Source: Microbacterium sp. AZCO (GTDB taxonomy: Bacteria; Actinomycetota; Actinomycetes; Actinomycetales; Microbacteriaceae). Taken from it: a stretch of 64,000 nucleotides of DNA. The stretch spans positions 2,170,001 to 2,234,000 of the forward strand of contig NZ_CP154857.1 in NCBI RefSeq assembly GCF_039614715.1. Reading direction: 5' to 3'. Positions 28,256 through 36,249 of the stretch are shown in pieces. The first letter of the stretch is position 1, and every line of letters begins with the position of its first letter. The notes under the pieces are model-generated. The model did not search any database and had not been told where the DNA came from. It was given only the letters and a program-made list of their open reading frames with translations. Position numbers and translations under genes: made by a program.

Positions 28256-29365
28256 TCATTTCGCGGGCGTGCGCCTCGACAGTCGCGTCATGCGAGGGAT
28301 GGATGCCGTGGCCCCCGCCTCCGGCGGAACGATGACCTCCTGCGACGCCGACACGGGCGCCTCGGCCGTCTCGACCAGCAGCTCGGCGTCGACGGGCGTC
28401 GAGCGACGGACGACGGCGAGGGCGATCGGACCGTCCTCGTAGTGCAGGGCGACCGAGGTCACGACGCCCACGGCGTCGTCACCCACCCGGACGACGGAGC
28501 CGTGGGCCGGCAGGACGCTCTCGCTCCCGTCGAGGTCGAGGGCGATGAGCCGGCGCGGCGGATGCCCGAGGTTGTGCACCTTCGCGATCGTCTCCTGCCC
28601 GCGGTAGCAGCCCTTGCTCAGGTGCACGGCCGTGCGCAGCCAGTCGAGCTCGTGCGGCAGCGTCCGCTCGTCGACGTCGGCCGACCAGCGCGGGCGCCAC
28701 GCCGCGACGCGCAGCGCGTCGGCGGCGACGAGACCCGCGAGGGCGATCTCGCCGCGGGCGGCGGCATCCGCGATGCGCTCCTCCTCGGCGCGCGAGACGA
28801 TCGCCTCGGCCCAGTCGCGGTCGATGCCGGGGTGCGGCTCGACGCGGGCGTAGGCGTAGCCGCCCGCCCCGACGGCGGGCCAGGGGTCGCGCCAGACGAG
28901 AGGCAGCCCGGCGGGGTCCGCGGGCGTGACGACCCCGAGCCCCTCGGCCGTGCCGCCGATGACGGCGTACTCGTCGCTCGCGTCGCGCGGGGAGACCCGC
29001 AGACGGAAGCGCATGCGCAGGAGCCATGCGAGCAGCCCCTCGGCGTCGGCCGAGTCGGCGATGAGCCAGGTCGTCTCACCGTCGTCGAGGACGGATGCCG
29101 CATGCTCGATGTGGCCGTGCGGGTCGAGGATCAGCAGCTCGGTGCTCTCCCCCGGCGCGAGGTGCGTCAGCGCCTGCGACGAGAGCGAGTCGAGCCACGA
29201 GAGCCGGTCCTCGCCGGGCACCGCGATGACGCGCCGATCGGCGAGCGGCGCGACGGCGCGTCCGGCTGCGAGCGCGCGCTGCTCGACGAGCGGGTTGCCG
29301 AGATGCTGCAGACCGGACTCGTCGACGACGGCGCCCGGCACGAGGGCGAACCGGGCGCTCATCAT
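28256..29365 (-). CDS. ygfZ: YgfZ/GcvT-like folate-binding protein
   Basis: A 369-residue protein that uses tetrahydrofolate in assembling or repairing iron-sulfur clusters. The signature KGCYRGQE (KxCYxGQE type) is present near residue 249, and the N-terminal half has the GcvT fold (for example VIAVPGEDRLSWLDSLSSQ). The start is one of two adjacent ATGs; ATG 29365 overlaps the nitrobindin stop in ATGA form. YgfZ next to a nitrobindin gene is a recurrent actinobacterial arrangement. Confidence 0.92.
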   Translation of the reverse strand: MMSARFALVPGAVVDESGLQHLGNPLVEQRALAAGRAVAPLADRRVIAVPGEDRLSWLDSLSSQALTHLAPGESTELLILDPHGHIEHAASVLDDGETTWLIADSADAEGLLAWLLRMRFRLRVSPRDASDEYAVIGGTAEGLGVVTPADPAGLPLVWRDPWPAVGAGGYAYARVEPHPGIDRDWAEAIVSRAEEERIADAAARGEIALAGLVAADALRVAAWRPRWSADVDERTLPHELDWLRTAVHLSKGCYRGQETIAKVHNLGHPPRRLIALDLDGSESVLPAHGSVVRVGDDAVGVVTSVALHYEDGPIALAVVRRSTPVDAELLVETAEAPVSASQEVIVPPEAGATASIPRMTRLSRRTPAK

Positions 29366-29958
29366 TCCGCCTTCGCGAGTCGCGCCGAGGCGTGCGAGGC
29401 GAGCTCGCCGCCGAGGGCCGCGATGTCCCACGCCCAGAGCAGGTGCCCCTCGACGAGGCCGTACATGCGGGATGCGGCGGCATAGACCTTCGCGCCGGCC
29501 GTGCGCACGACGGCGTCGGTCGCGATGTCGATGCGCGGGCCGCGCACCTGACCGAGGTAGAGCTCGCTCACGCCGTCGGAGTGCACGATCGAGGCCTCGA
29601 TGTCGAACCCGTTCTCGCCGTTGCGCAGCCCCTCGACGTCGTCGGCCGATCGGGGCGCCCCCGTGACCGTCGCGGGCAGGAGGCCCGGGCCCGCGTCGGC
29701 GTCGGTCGCGGCGCGCGAGAGCCGCCAGAAGCCCATCTCGGCCACGAGCGGTGTGCGCTCGTCACCGAGCAGCCACGCGGTCGCGGAGTAGTTGAGGTAG
29801 TCGCCGCCGTCGTGGCTGAAGCTCACGCGATGGGCGAACTCGCCGTCGAAGCGGCGATCTCCGGCCTCGTAGTCGATGACGCCGGTGCCCTCCCACACGC
29901 CGATCAGCCAGGAGAGCGGCACGAGGTCGGCGGGGAGGTCGGTCGGCAGCTCGAGCAC
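29362..29958 (-). CDS. Nitrobindin-like heme-binding FABP-family protein
   Basis: A 198-residue ten-stranded beta-barrel protein (THAP4/nitrobindin family) expected to hold ferric heme and bind NO or peroxynitrite. The family motif GxWxGxG is here GVWEGTG; the C-terminal strand VEGHLLWAWDIAAL holds the candidate proximal histidine. The M. tuberculosis homologue is Rv0813c, next to the pabC-like Rv0812. GTG 29958 was chosen because it gives the family start VLELPTDLPADLVPLSW and follows a small membrane ORF by 11 bases. It couples to ygfZ by a 4-base overlap. Confidence 0.9.
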   Translation of the reverse strand: MLELPTDLPADLVPLSWLIGVWEGTGVIDYEAGDRRFDGEFAHRVSFSHDGGDYLNYSATAWLLGDERTPLVAEMGFWRLSRAATDADAGPGLLPATVTGAPRSADDVEGLRNGENGFDIEASIVHSDGVSELYLGQVRGPRIDIATDAVVRTAGAKVYAAASRMYGLVEGHLLWAWDIAALGGELASHASARLAKAE

Positions 29959-29969
29959 GAGACGACCGA

Positions 29970-30083
29970 TCAGCGCTGGCCGCGGTACAGGTTCTTCAGC
30001 ACGACGCCGGATACGAAGACGATCGAGAGCGACGCGAGGGCGAGCAGCCCGACGAAGAAGAGTTCGAGCGCGACGAGATCCAT
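29970..30083 (-). CDS. 37-residue single-helix membrane protein
   Basis: A tiny ORF, MDLVALELFFVGLL at the start and KNLYRGQR at the end, made of one long hydrophobic helix followed by a basic tail. It begins 9 bases after the preceding membrane-protein gene and ends 11 bases before nitrobindin, so it fills the gap exactly in a tight operon; a hydrophobic helix with a basic C-terminal end is not what random GC-rich sequence gives. No function is known. It could anchor or adapt one of its neighbours. Confidence 0.65.
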   Translation of the reverse strand: MDLVALELFFVGLLALASLSIVFVSGVVLKNLYRGQR

Positions 30084-30092
30084 GCGCCCAGC

Positions 30093-30383
30093 CTACCCGG
30101 GAATGATCGAGGCGAGACCGAAGCCCAGACTTATGACGCCGAGCACGACGAGGGCGCCCAGGATGCTGATCGCGACGCGCTGGATGAAGCCCTGCGACCG
30201 CCCGTAGGCGAGCTGCACCCCGAACGCGACGACGAGGCATCCGCCCAGCCCCACGACGAGCCACGCGGCGCGCCAGTCCGCCGGCACGAAGAGGCCGATC
30301 GCGAGCCCGAGGACGGCCGCCACGACCCACACGGCGACGATCCCGCCGGTGGCCCGACGGGGTGCGAGTGCGGGTGCTGCCAT
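30093..30383 (-). CDS. Small three-helix membrane protein, unknown function
   Basis: A 96-residue protein with three membrane helices (about residues 13-33, 40-60, 70-94): [38 protein letters not shown] and [19 protein letters not shown]. It is the first gene of the operon leading to nitrobindin, ygfZ and the FUSC protein. ATG 30383 has GGAG just upstream; ATG 30392 is possible. It diverges from glnR. I do not recognise the family. Confidence 0.78.
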   Translation of the reverse strand: MAAPALAPRRATGGIVAVWVVAAVLGLAIGLFVPADWRAAWLVVGLGGCLVVAFGVQLAYGRSQGFIQRVAISILGALVVLGVISLGFGLASIIPG

Positions 30384-30496
30384 GCGCTCCATTCTGTCGC
30401 AGCGCGGCGCGCTGCGCACGACGAGGCGCCGCCGATTCGCGCGCGCCCCCTAAACTGGGGTTTCACGCCGCGACCCTCGCCCCTGGAGGTTCACCT

Positions 30497-31192
30497 TTGG
30501 CACAGCTCCTCGTACTGAGTTCTGCACCTGGAGGAGGCCCGGTCCTGCCCTCTCTCGAGCTGCTCAGCCATCGAGTGCGCCAGATTCCGGCCGAACCCGC
30601 CCAGCTCGTCAACGCGCCCAGCGCAGACGTCATCTTCGTCGACGCCCGCATCGATCTCGTCGGCGCCAAGTCGCTGTGCAAGATCCTCAACACGACCGGG
30701 CTCGACGCCCCGCTCGTCCTGGTCGTGACCGAAGGCGGCCTGACAGCCGTCTCGACCGACTGGGGGATCGACGACGTCATCCTCGTGTCGGCCGGTCCCG
30801 CCGAGGTCGACGCGCGCGTGCGCCTCGCGATGGGGCGCATGTCGAAGGAGCAGGTCTCGACCCGCATCCAGACCTCCGGCATCACGATCGACGAGTCGTC
30901 GTACTCGGCGAAGGTGCACGGCAAGCCGCTCGACCTCACCTACAAGGAGTTCCAGCTCCTGCACTTCTTCGCGACGCACCCGTCGCGCGTCTTCACCCGG
31001 GAGCAGCTGCTCAGCGAGGTGTGGGGCTACGACTACTTCGGCGGGACGCGCACGGTCGACGTGCACGTGCGGCGCCTGCGGGCGAAGCTCGGCGACCTCG
31101 AGCAGCTCATCGGCACGGTGCGAAACGTGGGCTACCGCTTCAACGTGTACGACGACGATCAGCTGCCGGCGCCGTCGCACTCGTCGACCTGA
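30497..31192 (+). CDS. glnR: GlnR-type orphan OmpR-family regulator of nitrogen metabolism
   Basis: A 231-residue OmpR-like regulator that in actinobacteria activates glnA, amtB and other nitrogen genes without a partner kinase. The receiver is atypical: Asp49 in FVDAR is present but the acidic pocket at the N-terminus is not ([13 protein letters not shown]). The segments [20 protein letters not shown] and [16 protein letters not shown] match GlnR closely. The winged helix ends [20 protein letters not shown] and [11 protein letters not shown] 30497 is the start, 7 bases after GGAGG. It stands upstream of ppk. Confidence 0.88.
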   Translation: MAQLLVLSSAPGGGPVLPSLELLSHRVRQIPAEPAQLVNAPSADVIFVDARIDLVGAKSLCKILNTTGLDAPLVLVVTEGGLTAVSTDWGIDDVILVSAGPAEVDARVRLAMGRMSKEQVSTRIQTSGITIDESSYSAKVHGKPLDLTYKEFQLLHFFATHPSRVFTREQLLSEVWGYDYFGGTRTVDVHVRRLRAKLGDLEQLIGTVRNVGYRFNVYDDDQLPAPSHSST

Positions 31193-31205
31193 CGCCGCGG
31201 CATCC

Positions 31206-31231
31206 ATTCACCGCCTGTTCACTTCGTTCAC
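31206..31231 (+). promoter_or_regulatory. PHO box before ppk
   Basis: ATTCACC (31206-31212) and GTTCACT (31217-31223) are direct repeats 11 bases apart, followed by a third GTTCAC at 31226-31231. This matches the PhoP/RegX3-type GTTCACC-N4 unit and lies 34-59 bases upstream of the ppk ATG. Confidence 0.65.
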
Positions 31232-31264
31232 GCGCTCGTCACGTCGCCCTGCAATGATGAGGGA

Positions 31265-33430
31265 ATGATCGAACACGAGGTTCTCGACGCCGGTCTCGGC
31301 GATGCCGACGACGACGACTTCGAGCTTTCCGAGACCTTCGACTCGCAGCTGCCCGAGCACCGCTACCTCGACCGCGAGATCAGCTGGCTCGCGTTCAACC
31401 AGCGTGTGCTCGAGCTCGCCGAGGATCCCACTCTCCCCGTGCTCGAGCGGGCGAACTTCCTGGCGATCTTCGCGAGCAACCTCGACGAGTTCTTCATGGT
31501 CCGCGTCGCGGGTCTCAAGCGCCGCATCATCACGGGTCTCGCGGTGCCCACGAACGTCGGGCGAGCTCCCCAGGACGTCCTCGCCGACATCTCCGGCGAG
31601 GCGCACCGCCTGCAGGTGCGGCACGCGGACGCCTGGACCACGGGGGTCAAGCCGGCGCTCGCCGAGGTCGGCATCGAGGTCGTCGACTGGGACGCTCTCA
31701 CCGACGACGAGCGCGAGAGCCTCTACGAGTACTTCCAGACGCAGGTCTTCCCCGTGCTCATGCCCCTCGCGGTCGACCCGGCGCACCCCTTCCCGTACAT
31801 CTCGGGTCTCTCGCTCAATCTCGCGATCCGCATCCGCAACGCGCGCACGGGCCGTCAGGAGTTCGCGCGCCTGAAGGTGCCGCCGATGCTTCCGCGCTTC
31901 GTGCAGGTCTCTCGCGAAGGCGACTCCGTCCGGTATCTGCCGCTCGAGACGCTCATCTCGAACAACCTCGGCGACCTCTTCCCCGGCATGGAGATCCTCG
32001 ACCACCACGCGTTCCGCCTGACGCGCAACGAGGACGTCGTCATCGAGGAGGACGAGACCGAGAACCTCATCCAGGCGCTCGAGGCGGAGCTTCTGCGTCG
32101 CCGGTTCGGACCGCCCATCCGCCTCGAGGTCACCGAGGACATGGACGACCTGACGCTCGATCTCCTCATCAAAGAGCTCGACATCACCGATCAGGAGGTC
32201 TACCGGCTCCCGGGGCACCTCGACCTGCGCGGACTGTTCGACCTGGGCAAGATCGATCGGCCGGAGCTGCGCTATCCGCCGCACGTGCCGACGACCGCAC
32301 TCCCCTTCCAGCCGGGCGAGCAGAACGGCCGGCCCGATCTGTTCGGGGCCATCCGCAAGGGCGACGTGCTCGTGCACCACCCGTACGAGTCGTTCGCGAC
32401 CAGTGTGCAGGCGTTCCTCGAGCAGGCCGCCCGCGACCCGCACGTGCTCGCCATCAAGCAGACCCTTTACCGCACCTCCGGCGACAGCCCCATCGTGCAG
32501 GCGCTCATCGACGCCGCCGAGGCCGGCAAGCAGGTGCTCGCGCTCGTCGAGGTGAAGGCGCGCTTCGACGAGGCCGCCAACATCGTGTGGGCGCGCAAGC
32601 TCGAGAAGGCGGGCGTCCACGTCGTCTACGGCCTCGTCGGGCTCAAGACCCACTGCAAGCTCGCGCTCGTCATCCGCGAGGAGGACGGCATCCTGCGCCA
32701 CTACAGCCATATCGGCACGGGCAACTACAACCCCAAGACGAGTCGCATCTACGAGGACTTCGGCCTCTTCACGATCGACGACCAGGTGGGCCGCGACCTC
32801 ACGCGCCTGTTCAACGAGCTGAGCGGCTACGCGATCGAGAAGAAGTTCAAGCGCCTCCTCGTCGCTCCCCTGCACCTCCGCAAGGGCCTGCTCCGGCACA
32901 TCGACCGCGAACGCCGCAACGCCCTCGACGGCAAGCCCGCGCGCATCCGCATCAAGGTCAACTCGATGGTCGACGAGCAGATCATCGACGCGCTCTACCG
33001 CGCGAGCCAGGCGGGGGTTCCCGTCGAGGTGTGGGTGCGCGGCATCTGCTCGCTCAGGCCCGGCGTGCCCGGCATGAGCGAGAACATCACGGTGCGCAGC
33101 ATCCTGGGCCGCTATCTCGAGCACTCGCGCATCTTCGCGTTCCACAACGACGGCGACCCGCAGGTGTACATCGGCAGCGCCGACATGATGCACCGCAACC
33201 TCGACCGCCGCGTCGAGGCCCTCGTGCGGGTCGTCGCACCGTCGCACATCAAGGAGCTCGTCGACCTCTTCGCGCTCGCGATGGCCGACACGACGAGCTC
33301 GTGGTGGCTCGGGCCCGAGGGCGAGTGGACCCGCCACAGCCGTGACGAGAGCGAAAAGCCGCTTGTCGACATCCAGGACCGCACGATGAGCAACATCCAG
33401 CGGCGGCGTCGCGCCCGGGCGGTGCGATGA
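31265..33430 (+). CDS. ppk: Polyphosphate kinase 1
   Basis: Reversibly polymerises the gamma-phosphate of ATP into inorganic polyphosphate. The 721-residue protein has the PPK1 order: N domain (from [19 protein letters not shown]), head domain, then two PLD-like catalytic domains. The autophosphorylated His482 sits in [10 protein letters not shown], and the metal/ATP motif [14 protein letters not shown] is intact. ATG 31265 lies behind a PHO box, so phosphate starvation should induce it. It overlaps the Nudix gene by 4 bases. Confidence 0.96.
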   Translation: MIEHEVLDAGLGDADDDDFELSETFDSQLPEHRYLDREISWLAFNQRVLELAEDPTLPVLERANFLAIFASNLDEFFMVRVAGLKRRIITGLAVPTNVGRAPQDVLADISGEAHRLQVRHADAWTTGVKPALAEVGIEVVDWDALTDDERESLYEYFQTQVFPVLMPLAVDPAHPFPYISGLSLNLAIRIRNARTGRQEFARLKVPPMLPRFVQVSREGDSVRYLPLETLISNNLGDLFPGMEILDHHAFRLTRNEDVVIEEDETENLIQALEAELLRRRFGPPIRLEVTEDMDDLTLDLLIKELDITDQEVYRLPGHLDLRGLFDLGKIDRPELRYPPHVPTTALPFQPGEQNGRPDLFGAIRKGDVLVHHPYESFATSVQAFLEQAARDPHVLAIKQTLYRTSGDSPIVQALIDAAEAGKQVLALVEVKARFDEAANIVWARKLEKAGVHVVYGLVGLKTHCKLALVIREEDGILRHYSHIGTGNYNPKTSRIYEDFGLFTIDDQVGRDLTRLFNELSGYAIEKKFKRLLVAPLHLRKGLLRHIDRERRNALDGKPARIRIKVNSMVDEQIIDALYRASQAGVPVEVWVRGICSLRPGVPGMSENITVRSILGRYLEHSRIFAFHNDGDPQVYIGSADMMHRNLDRRVEALVRVVAPSHIKELVDLFALAMADTTSSWWLGPEGEWTRHSRDESEKPLVDIQDRTMSNIQRRRRARAVR

Positions 33431-34365
33431 CCGACACCGCGGTCTACGCGGCAGGCGGCGTCGTGTGGCGCCTCGTCGAGGGCAAGCTCTCCGTGCTGCT
33501 GATCCACCGCACCGCCTATCGCGACCTCACGCTCCCCAAGGGGAAGGTCGACCCCGGCGAGACGCTCGCCGAGACGGCGGTGCGCGAGATCTACGAGGAG
33601 ACCGGCATCCGGGTCTCGCTCGGGGTGCCCGTGGGCGTCTCGCGGTACCGCATGCCCAACAAGCGGCAGAAGATCGTGCACTACTGGTCGGCCGAGGCGA
33701 CCGAGACCGCCATCCGGTCGTCGGCCTTCGTGCCCAACCGCGAGATCGCGGCGCTGGAGTGGATGTCGCCGAAGAAGGCCCTCAAGCGACTGAGCTACCC
33801 CGTCGACGTCGAGATCCTCGAGAACTTCCTGCGCTTCGTCGACGACGGCGTGCTCGCGACCTTCCCTCTCATCGTGCTGCGCCACGCGAAGGCCCTCTCC
33901 CGCGAGGAATGGAAGGGGAAGGATGCCGCGCGCCCGCTGTCGCCGCGCGGGCGCAAGCAAGCGAACGCCGCCGTCGGGCAGCTGCGCGCCTTCGGTCCGC
34001 GCAAGATCGTCTCGTCGCCCGCCGTGCGATGCGTCAAGACCGTCGCGCCGCTGTCGTCGACGCTCGGCCGGCACATCGAGCACACCCCGCTCATCAGTCA
34101 GGATGCGTGGGAGGAGGGCGAGCACGACGCCCGCCGCATCGTCGGCGAGCGCGTGCGCGCGCGGAAGGCGGCCGTGCTGTGCAGCCACGGGCCGGTGCTC
34201 CCCGACATCCTGAGCGAGATCGCGCTGGCGACGGGCACGCTCCGCGGGTCGTACCTCGGCAGCGCGTCGGCGCTCGACACGGGGGCCTTCTCGGTCGTGC
34301 ACCTCTCCGCGACGAACCCGGGCTCGGGCATCGTCGCGATCGAGACCCACGAGCCGAAGTTCTGA
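33427..34365 (+). CDS. mutT1: Nudix hydrolase/histidine phosphatase fusion, MutT1-like
   Basis: A 312-residue two-domain protein. The N-terminal Nudix domain (residues 1-140) carries the complete box Gx5Ex7REIxEEx beginning at [11 protein letters not shown]; the C-terminal SixA-type phosphatase (from about 145) begins [15 protein letters not shown] and has SHGPVLPD. Mycobacterial MutT1 has the same fusion and hydrolyses 8-oxo-GTP/dGTP and diadenosine polyphosphates. It is coupled to ppk by an ATGA overlap, an order widespread in actinobacteria. Confidence 0.92.
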   Translation: MTDTAVYAAGGVVWRLVEGKLSVLLIHRTAYRDLTLPKGKVDPGETLAETAVREIYEETGIRVSLGVPVGVSRYRMPNKRQKIVHYWSAEATETAIRSSAFVPNREIAALEWMSPKKALKRLSYPVDVEILENFLRFVDDGVLATFPLIVLRHAKALSREEWKGKDAARPLSPRGRKQANAAVGQLRAFGPRKIVSSPAVRCVKTVAPLSSTLGRHIEHTPLISQDAWEEGEHDARRIVGERVRARKAAVLCSHGPVLPDILSEIALATGTLRGSYLGSASALDTGAFSVVHLSATNPGSGIVAIETHEPKF

Positions 34366-34424
34366 CGTGCGTCGGCCCTCATGGGGGGTCGGGTAGCCCG
34401 ACGGTGAGACCCGCGGAACCCCTC

Positions 34425-35015
34425 ATGAGCACCGGCGTTCGCATCGCCTGGCGCGCCATCCCCCACGGGATGCCGCGCCGCGACGCCGCGTGGGGGCTTC
34501 TCGTCTCGATGCTCCCCGCCTCGGCGCGCCTCTCCAACCCGTGTCCGCGCTGCGGCGGCCCCCACGGCCCCGTGCGCGTCGAGGGCGCCGACGCCGTCGC
34601 GAGCGTCTCGTACGCGGGCGAGCTCGCGGTCGTCGCCGTCGGGGACTCCCGTGCCATCGGCATCGGCATCGACGCGGAGCCCGAGTCCGATCCCCGCCGC
34701 GATGCCGCGGGCCTCGACGGCGTGCTCGGGCCGGGCGAGGCATCCCTCCGCGCCTGGACACGCGTCGAGGCGGCCCTCAAAGCCGACGGACGCGGCCTGC
34801 GGGTCGACCCGGCCACCGTGCGCGTGCGCGACACGCCGTCCGGCTGGATCGCCGACGTGCCGGACGGCGGGGCGTTCGAGGGGTGGGATGCTGAGGGCCC
34901 GACCGGCGTGCTCGTGAGCGTCGCGGTGCGGCGCGTCAGCGCAGGGGCGCTGAGCTTCGCGGTGCGGCGCGTCAGCGCAGGGGCGGCAGAGGCATCCGGT
35001 CCAGCCACGCCGTGA
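34425..35015 (+). CDS. Sfp-type 4'-phosphopantetheinyl transferase
   Basis: A 196-residue protein that should attach the phosphopantetheine arm of CoA to carrier-protein serines. The metal/CoA motifs are visible: GIGIDAEPESD (about residues 77-87, GxD-x-E type) and WTRVEAALKADGRGLR (about 110-125, WxxxEAxxKxxGxGL). An N-terminal CPRCGGPHGPV motif and VSYAGELAVVAVG, the VSxS/H-like segment, also fit. ATG 34425 has a weak ribosome site. Its 3' end overlaps the convergent M1 peptidase gene by 44 bases and contains a 36-bp tandem duplication. It is the obvious activator of the carrier domain in the 36.2-40.2 kb NRPS. Confidence 0.85.
   Translation: MSTGVRIAWRAIPHGMPRRDAAWGLLVSMLPASARLSNPCPRCGGPHGPVRVEGADAVASVSYAGELAVVAVGDSRAIGIGIDAEPESDPRRDAAGLDGVLGPGEASLRAWTRVEAALKADGRGLRVDPATVRVRDTPSGWIADVPDGGAFEGWDAEGPTGVLVSVAVRRVSAGALSFAVRRVSAGAAEASGPATP
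34921..34985. repeat. 36-bp in-frame tandem duplication at a convergent gene overlap
   Basis: A 29-base sequence (starting TCGCGGTGCGGCGCGTCAGC) occurs identically at 34921-34949 and 34957-34985. It gives the phosphopantetheinyl transferase the repeated tail AVRRVSAGA-LSF-AVRRVSAGA. The second copy also encodes the last residues and stop of the opposite-strand peptidase. Confidence 0.92.
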
Positions 35016-36249
35016 GCAGGGCCGCGTGCGCGTGGCCCGTGACCTCCTCGACGCAGGCCCGGAAGTCGTCCGTCGCGACGAGGGAGTGCCGGTTGTGCTC
35101 GGCCCAGCGCCGCAGGACGGCGAAGAACGCCTCGTCGCCGACGGCGGCGCGCAGCGCGTGCAGCGTCAGCGCGCCGCGCTTGTAGACGATGTCGTCGAAC
35201 ATGCGGTCGGCGCCCGGATCGGTGAGCACGATGTCCTGGGGCAGGCGGCTGAGGGCGGCATGGTGGCGGCGGGCCAGTTGGTCGGCGGTGTCGTCGCCGG
35301 AGGCCTCCGACCAGAGCCACTCGGCGTAGCAGGCGAATCCCTCGTTGAGCCAGATGTCGCGCCAGCGCGCGATGCCGACACTGTTGCCGAACCACTGATG
35401 CGCGAGCTCGTGCGCGATGAGCCGCTCGGAGTCGGGAGCCAGGTGGTTCGCCCCGAACACCGCGAGAGCCTGCGCCTCGAGCGGGATCTCGAGGTCGTCG
35501 GGAGTCACGACGATCGTGCAGTGGTCCTGCGGATACGGTCCGAACGAGTCCTCGAAGACGGTGAGCATGCGCGGAACGTCGCGGAACGCGTGCAGAACTC
35601 GCTGCGTGAGGGCCGGCGGGTGGGCGATGCGTGCGCGCCCGACGACGCTCTCGCGGTAGCGCCCGATGTGCACGGCCGCGAGATAGGTCGCCACCGGCAG
35701 CTCCGTCGCGAACTCCCAGCGGGTGCGACCGCCGGCCCTGACCGTCGTGCCCGGCACGCCCGTCGCAGCCACGCGGTAGCCGTCGTCGGTCGTCACCGCG
35801 ATGCGGTAGCGGGCGCGGTCGTCGGGGCGGTCGTTGCACGGGAACCACGTCGGCGCCCCGGTGGGCTGGCCCGCGACGAGCGAGCCGTCCTCGAGCTCCT
35901 CCCACCCGATCGCGCCCCAGCGCGAGCGCCGCGGCGCCGGGGCGCCGCTGTAGAGGATCTCGATCGAGAAGGCCTCCCCCGCTTCGATCAGGCGGGGCGA
36001 GACGACGCGCAGCTTGCGGGGGCCGGGCTGCATCCGCGTGCGGACGTCGCCGTCGATGCGGGCGCGCGTCGCCCGGAGCCCCACGAGGTCGAGCGCGATC
36101 GAGCTCGTGTCGACGGCCGCGACGGCGTTGATGACGGCGCGGCCCTCGAGCCGGTTCGTGCGCACGCGGTAGCCGATCTCGAGGTCGTAGGACTCGACGT
36201 CGTAGCGGAGGTCGCCGCTCTGCGGCGCGTACTCGTCGTGATGCCTCAC
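34972..36249 (-). CDS. M1-family zinc metallopeptidase next to the NRPS
   Basis: A 425-residue soluble aminopeptidase-like protein. The zinc site HELAH is at 280-284 and the third ligand Glu303 in WLNEGFACY; the exopeptidase GxMEN motif is replaced by PLEAQ, keeping the glutamate (about 258). No signal peptide. At 425 residues it lacks the long C-terminal helical domain of PepN-like M1 enzymes (over 850). GTG 36249 overlaps the NRPS stop by 4 bases (GTGA). In epsilon-poly-lysine producers a zinc-dependent exopeptidase degrading the polymer is found near the synthetase, so a polymer-degrading role is my inference. Confidence 0.9.
   Translation of the reverse strand: MRHHDEYAPQSGDLRYDVESYDLEIGYRVRTNRLEGRAVINAVAAVDTSSIALDLVGLRATRARIDGDVRTRMQPGPRKLRVVSPRLIEAGEAFSIEILYSGAPAPRRSRWGAIGWEELEDGSLVAGQPTGAPTWFPCNDRPDDRARYRIAVTTDDGYRVAATGVPGTTVRAGGRTRWEFATELPVATYLAAVHIGRYRESVVGRARIAHPPALTQRVLHAFRDVPRMLTVFEDSFGPYPQDHCTIVVTPDDLEIPLEAQALAVFGANHLAPDSERLIAHELAHQWFGNSVGIARWRDIWLNEGFACYAEWLWSEASGDDTADQLARRHHAALSRLPQDIVLTDPGADRMFDDIVYKRGALTLHALRAAVGDEAFFAVLRRWAEHNRHSLVATDDFRACVEEVTGHAHAALLTAWLDRMPLPPLR

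Noticed and set aside
31208..33337. Open frame of 709 codons opposite ppk
   Set aside because: Shadow of ppk: very Glu/Val/Asp/Arg-rich with no domain, and no ribosome site.
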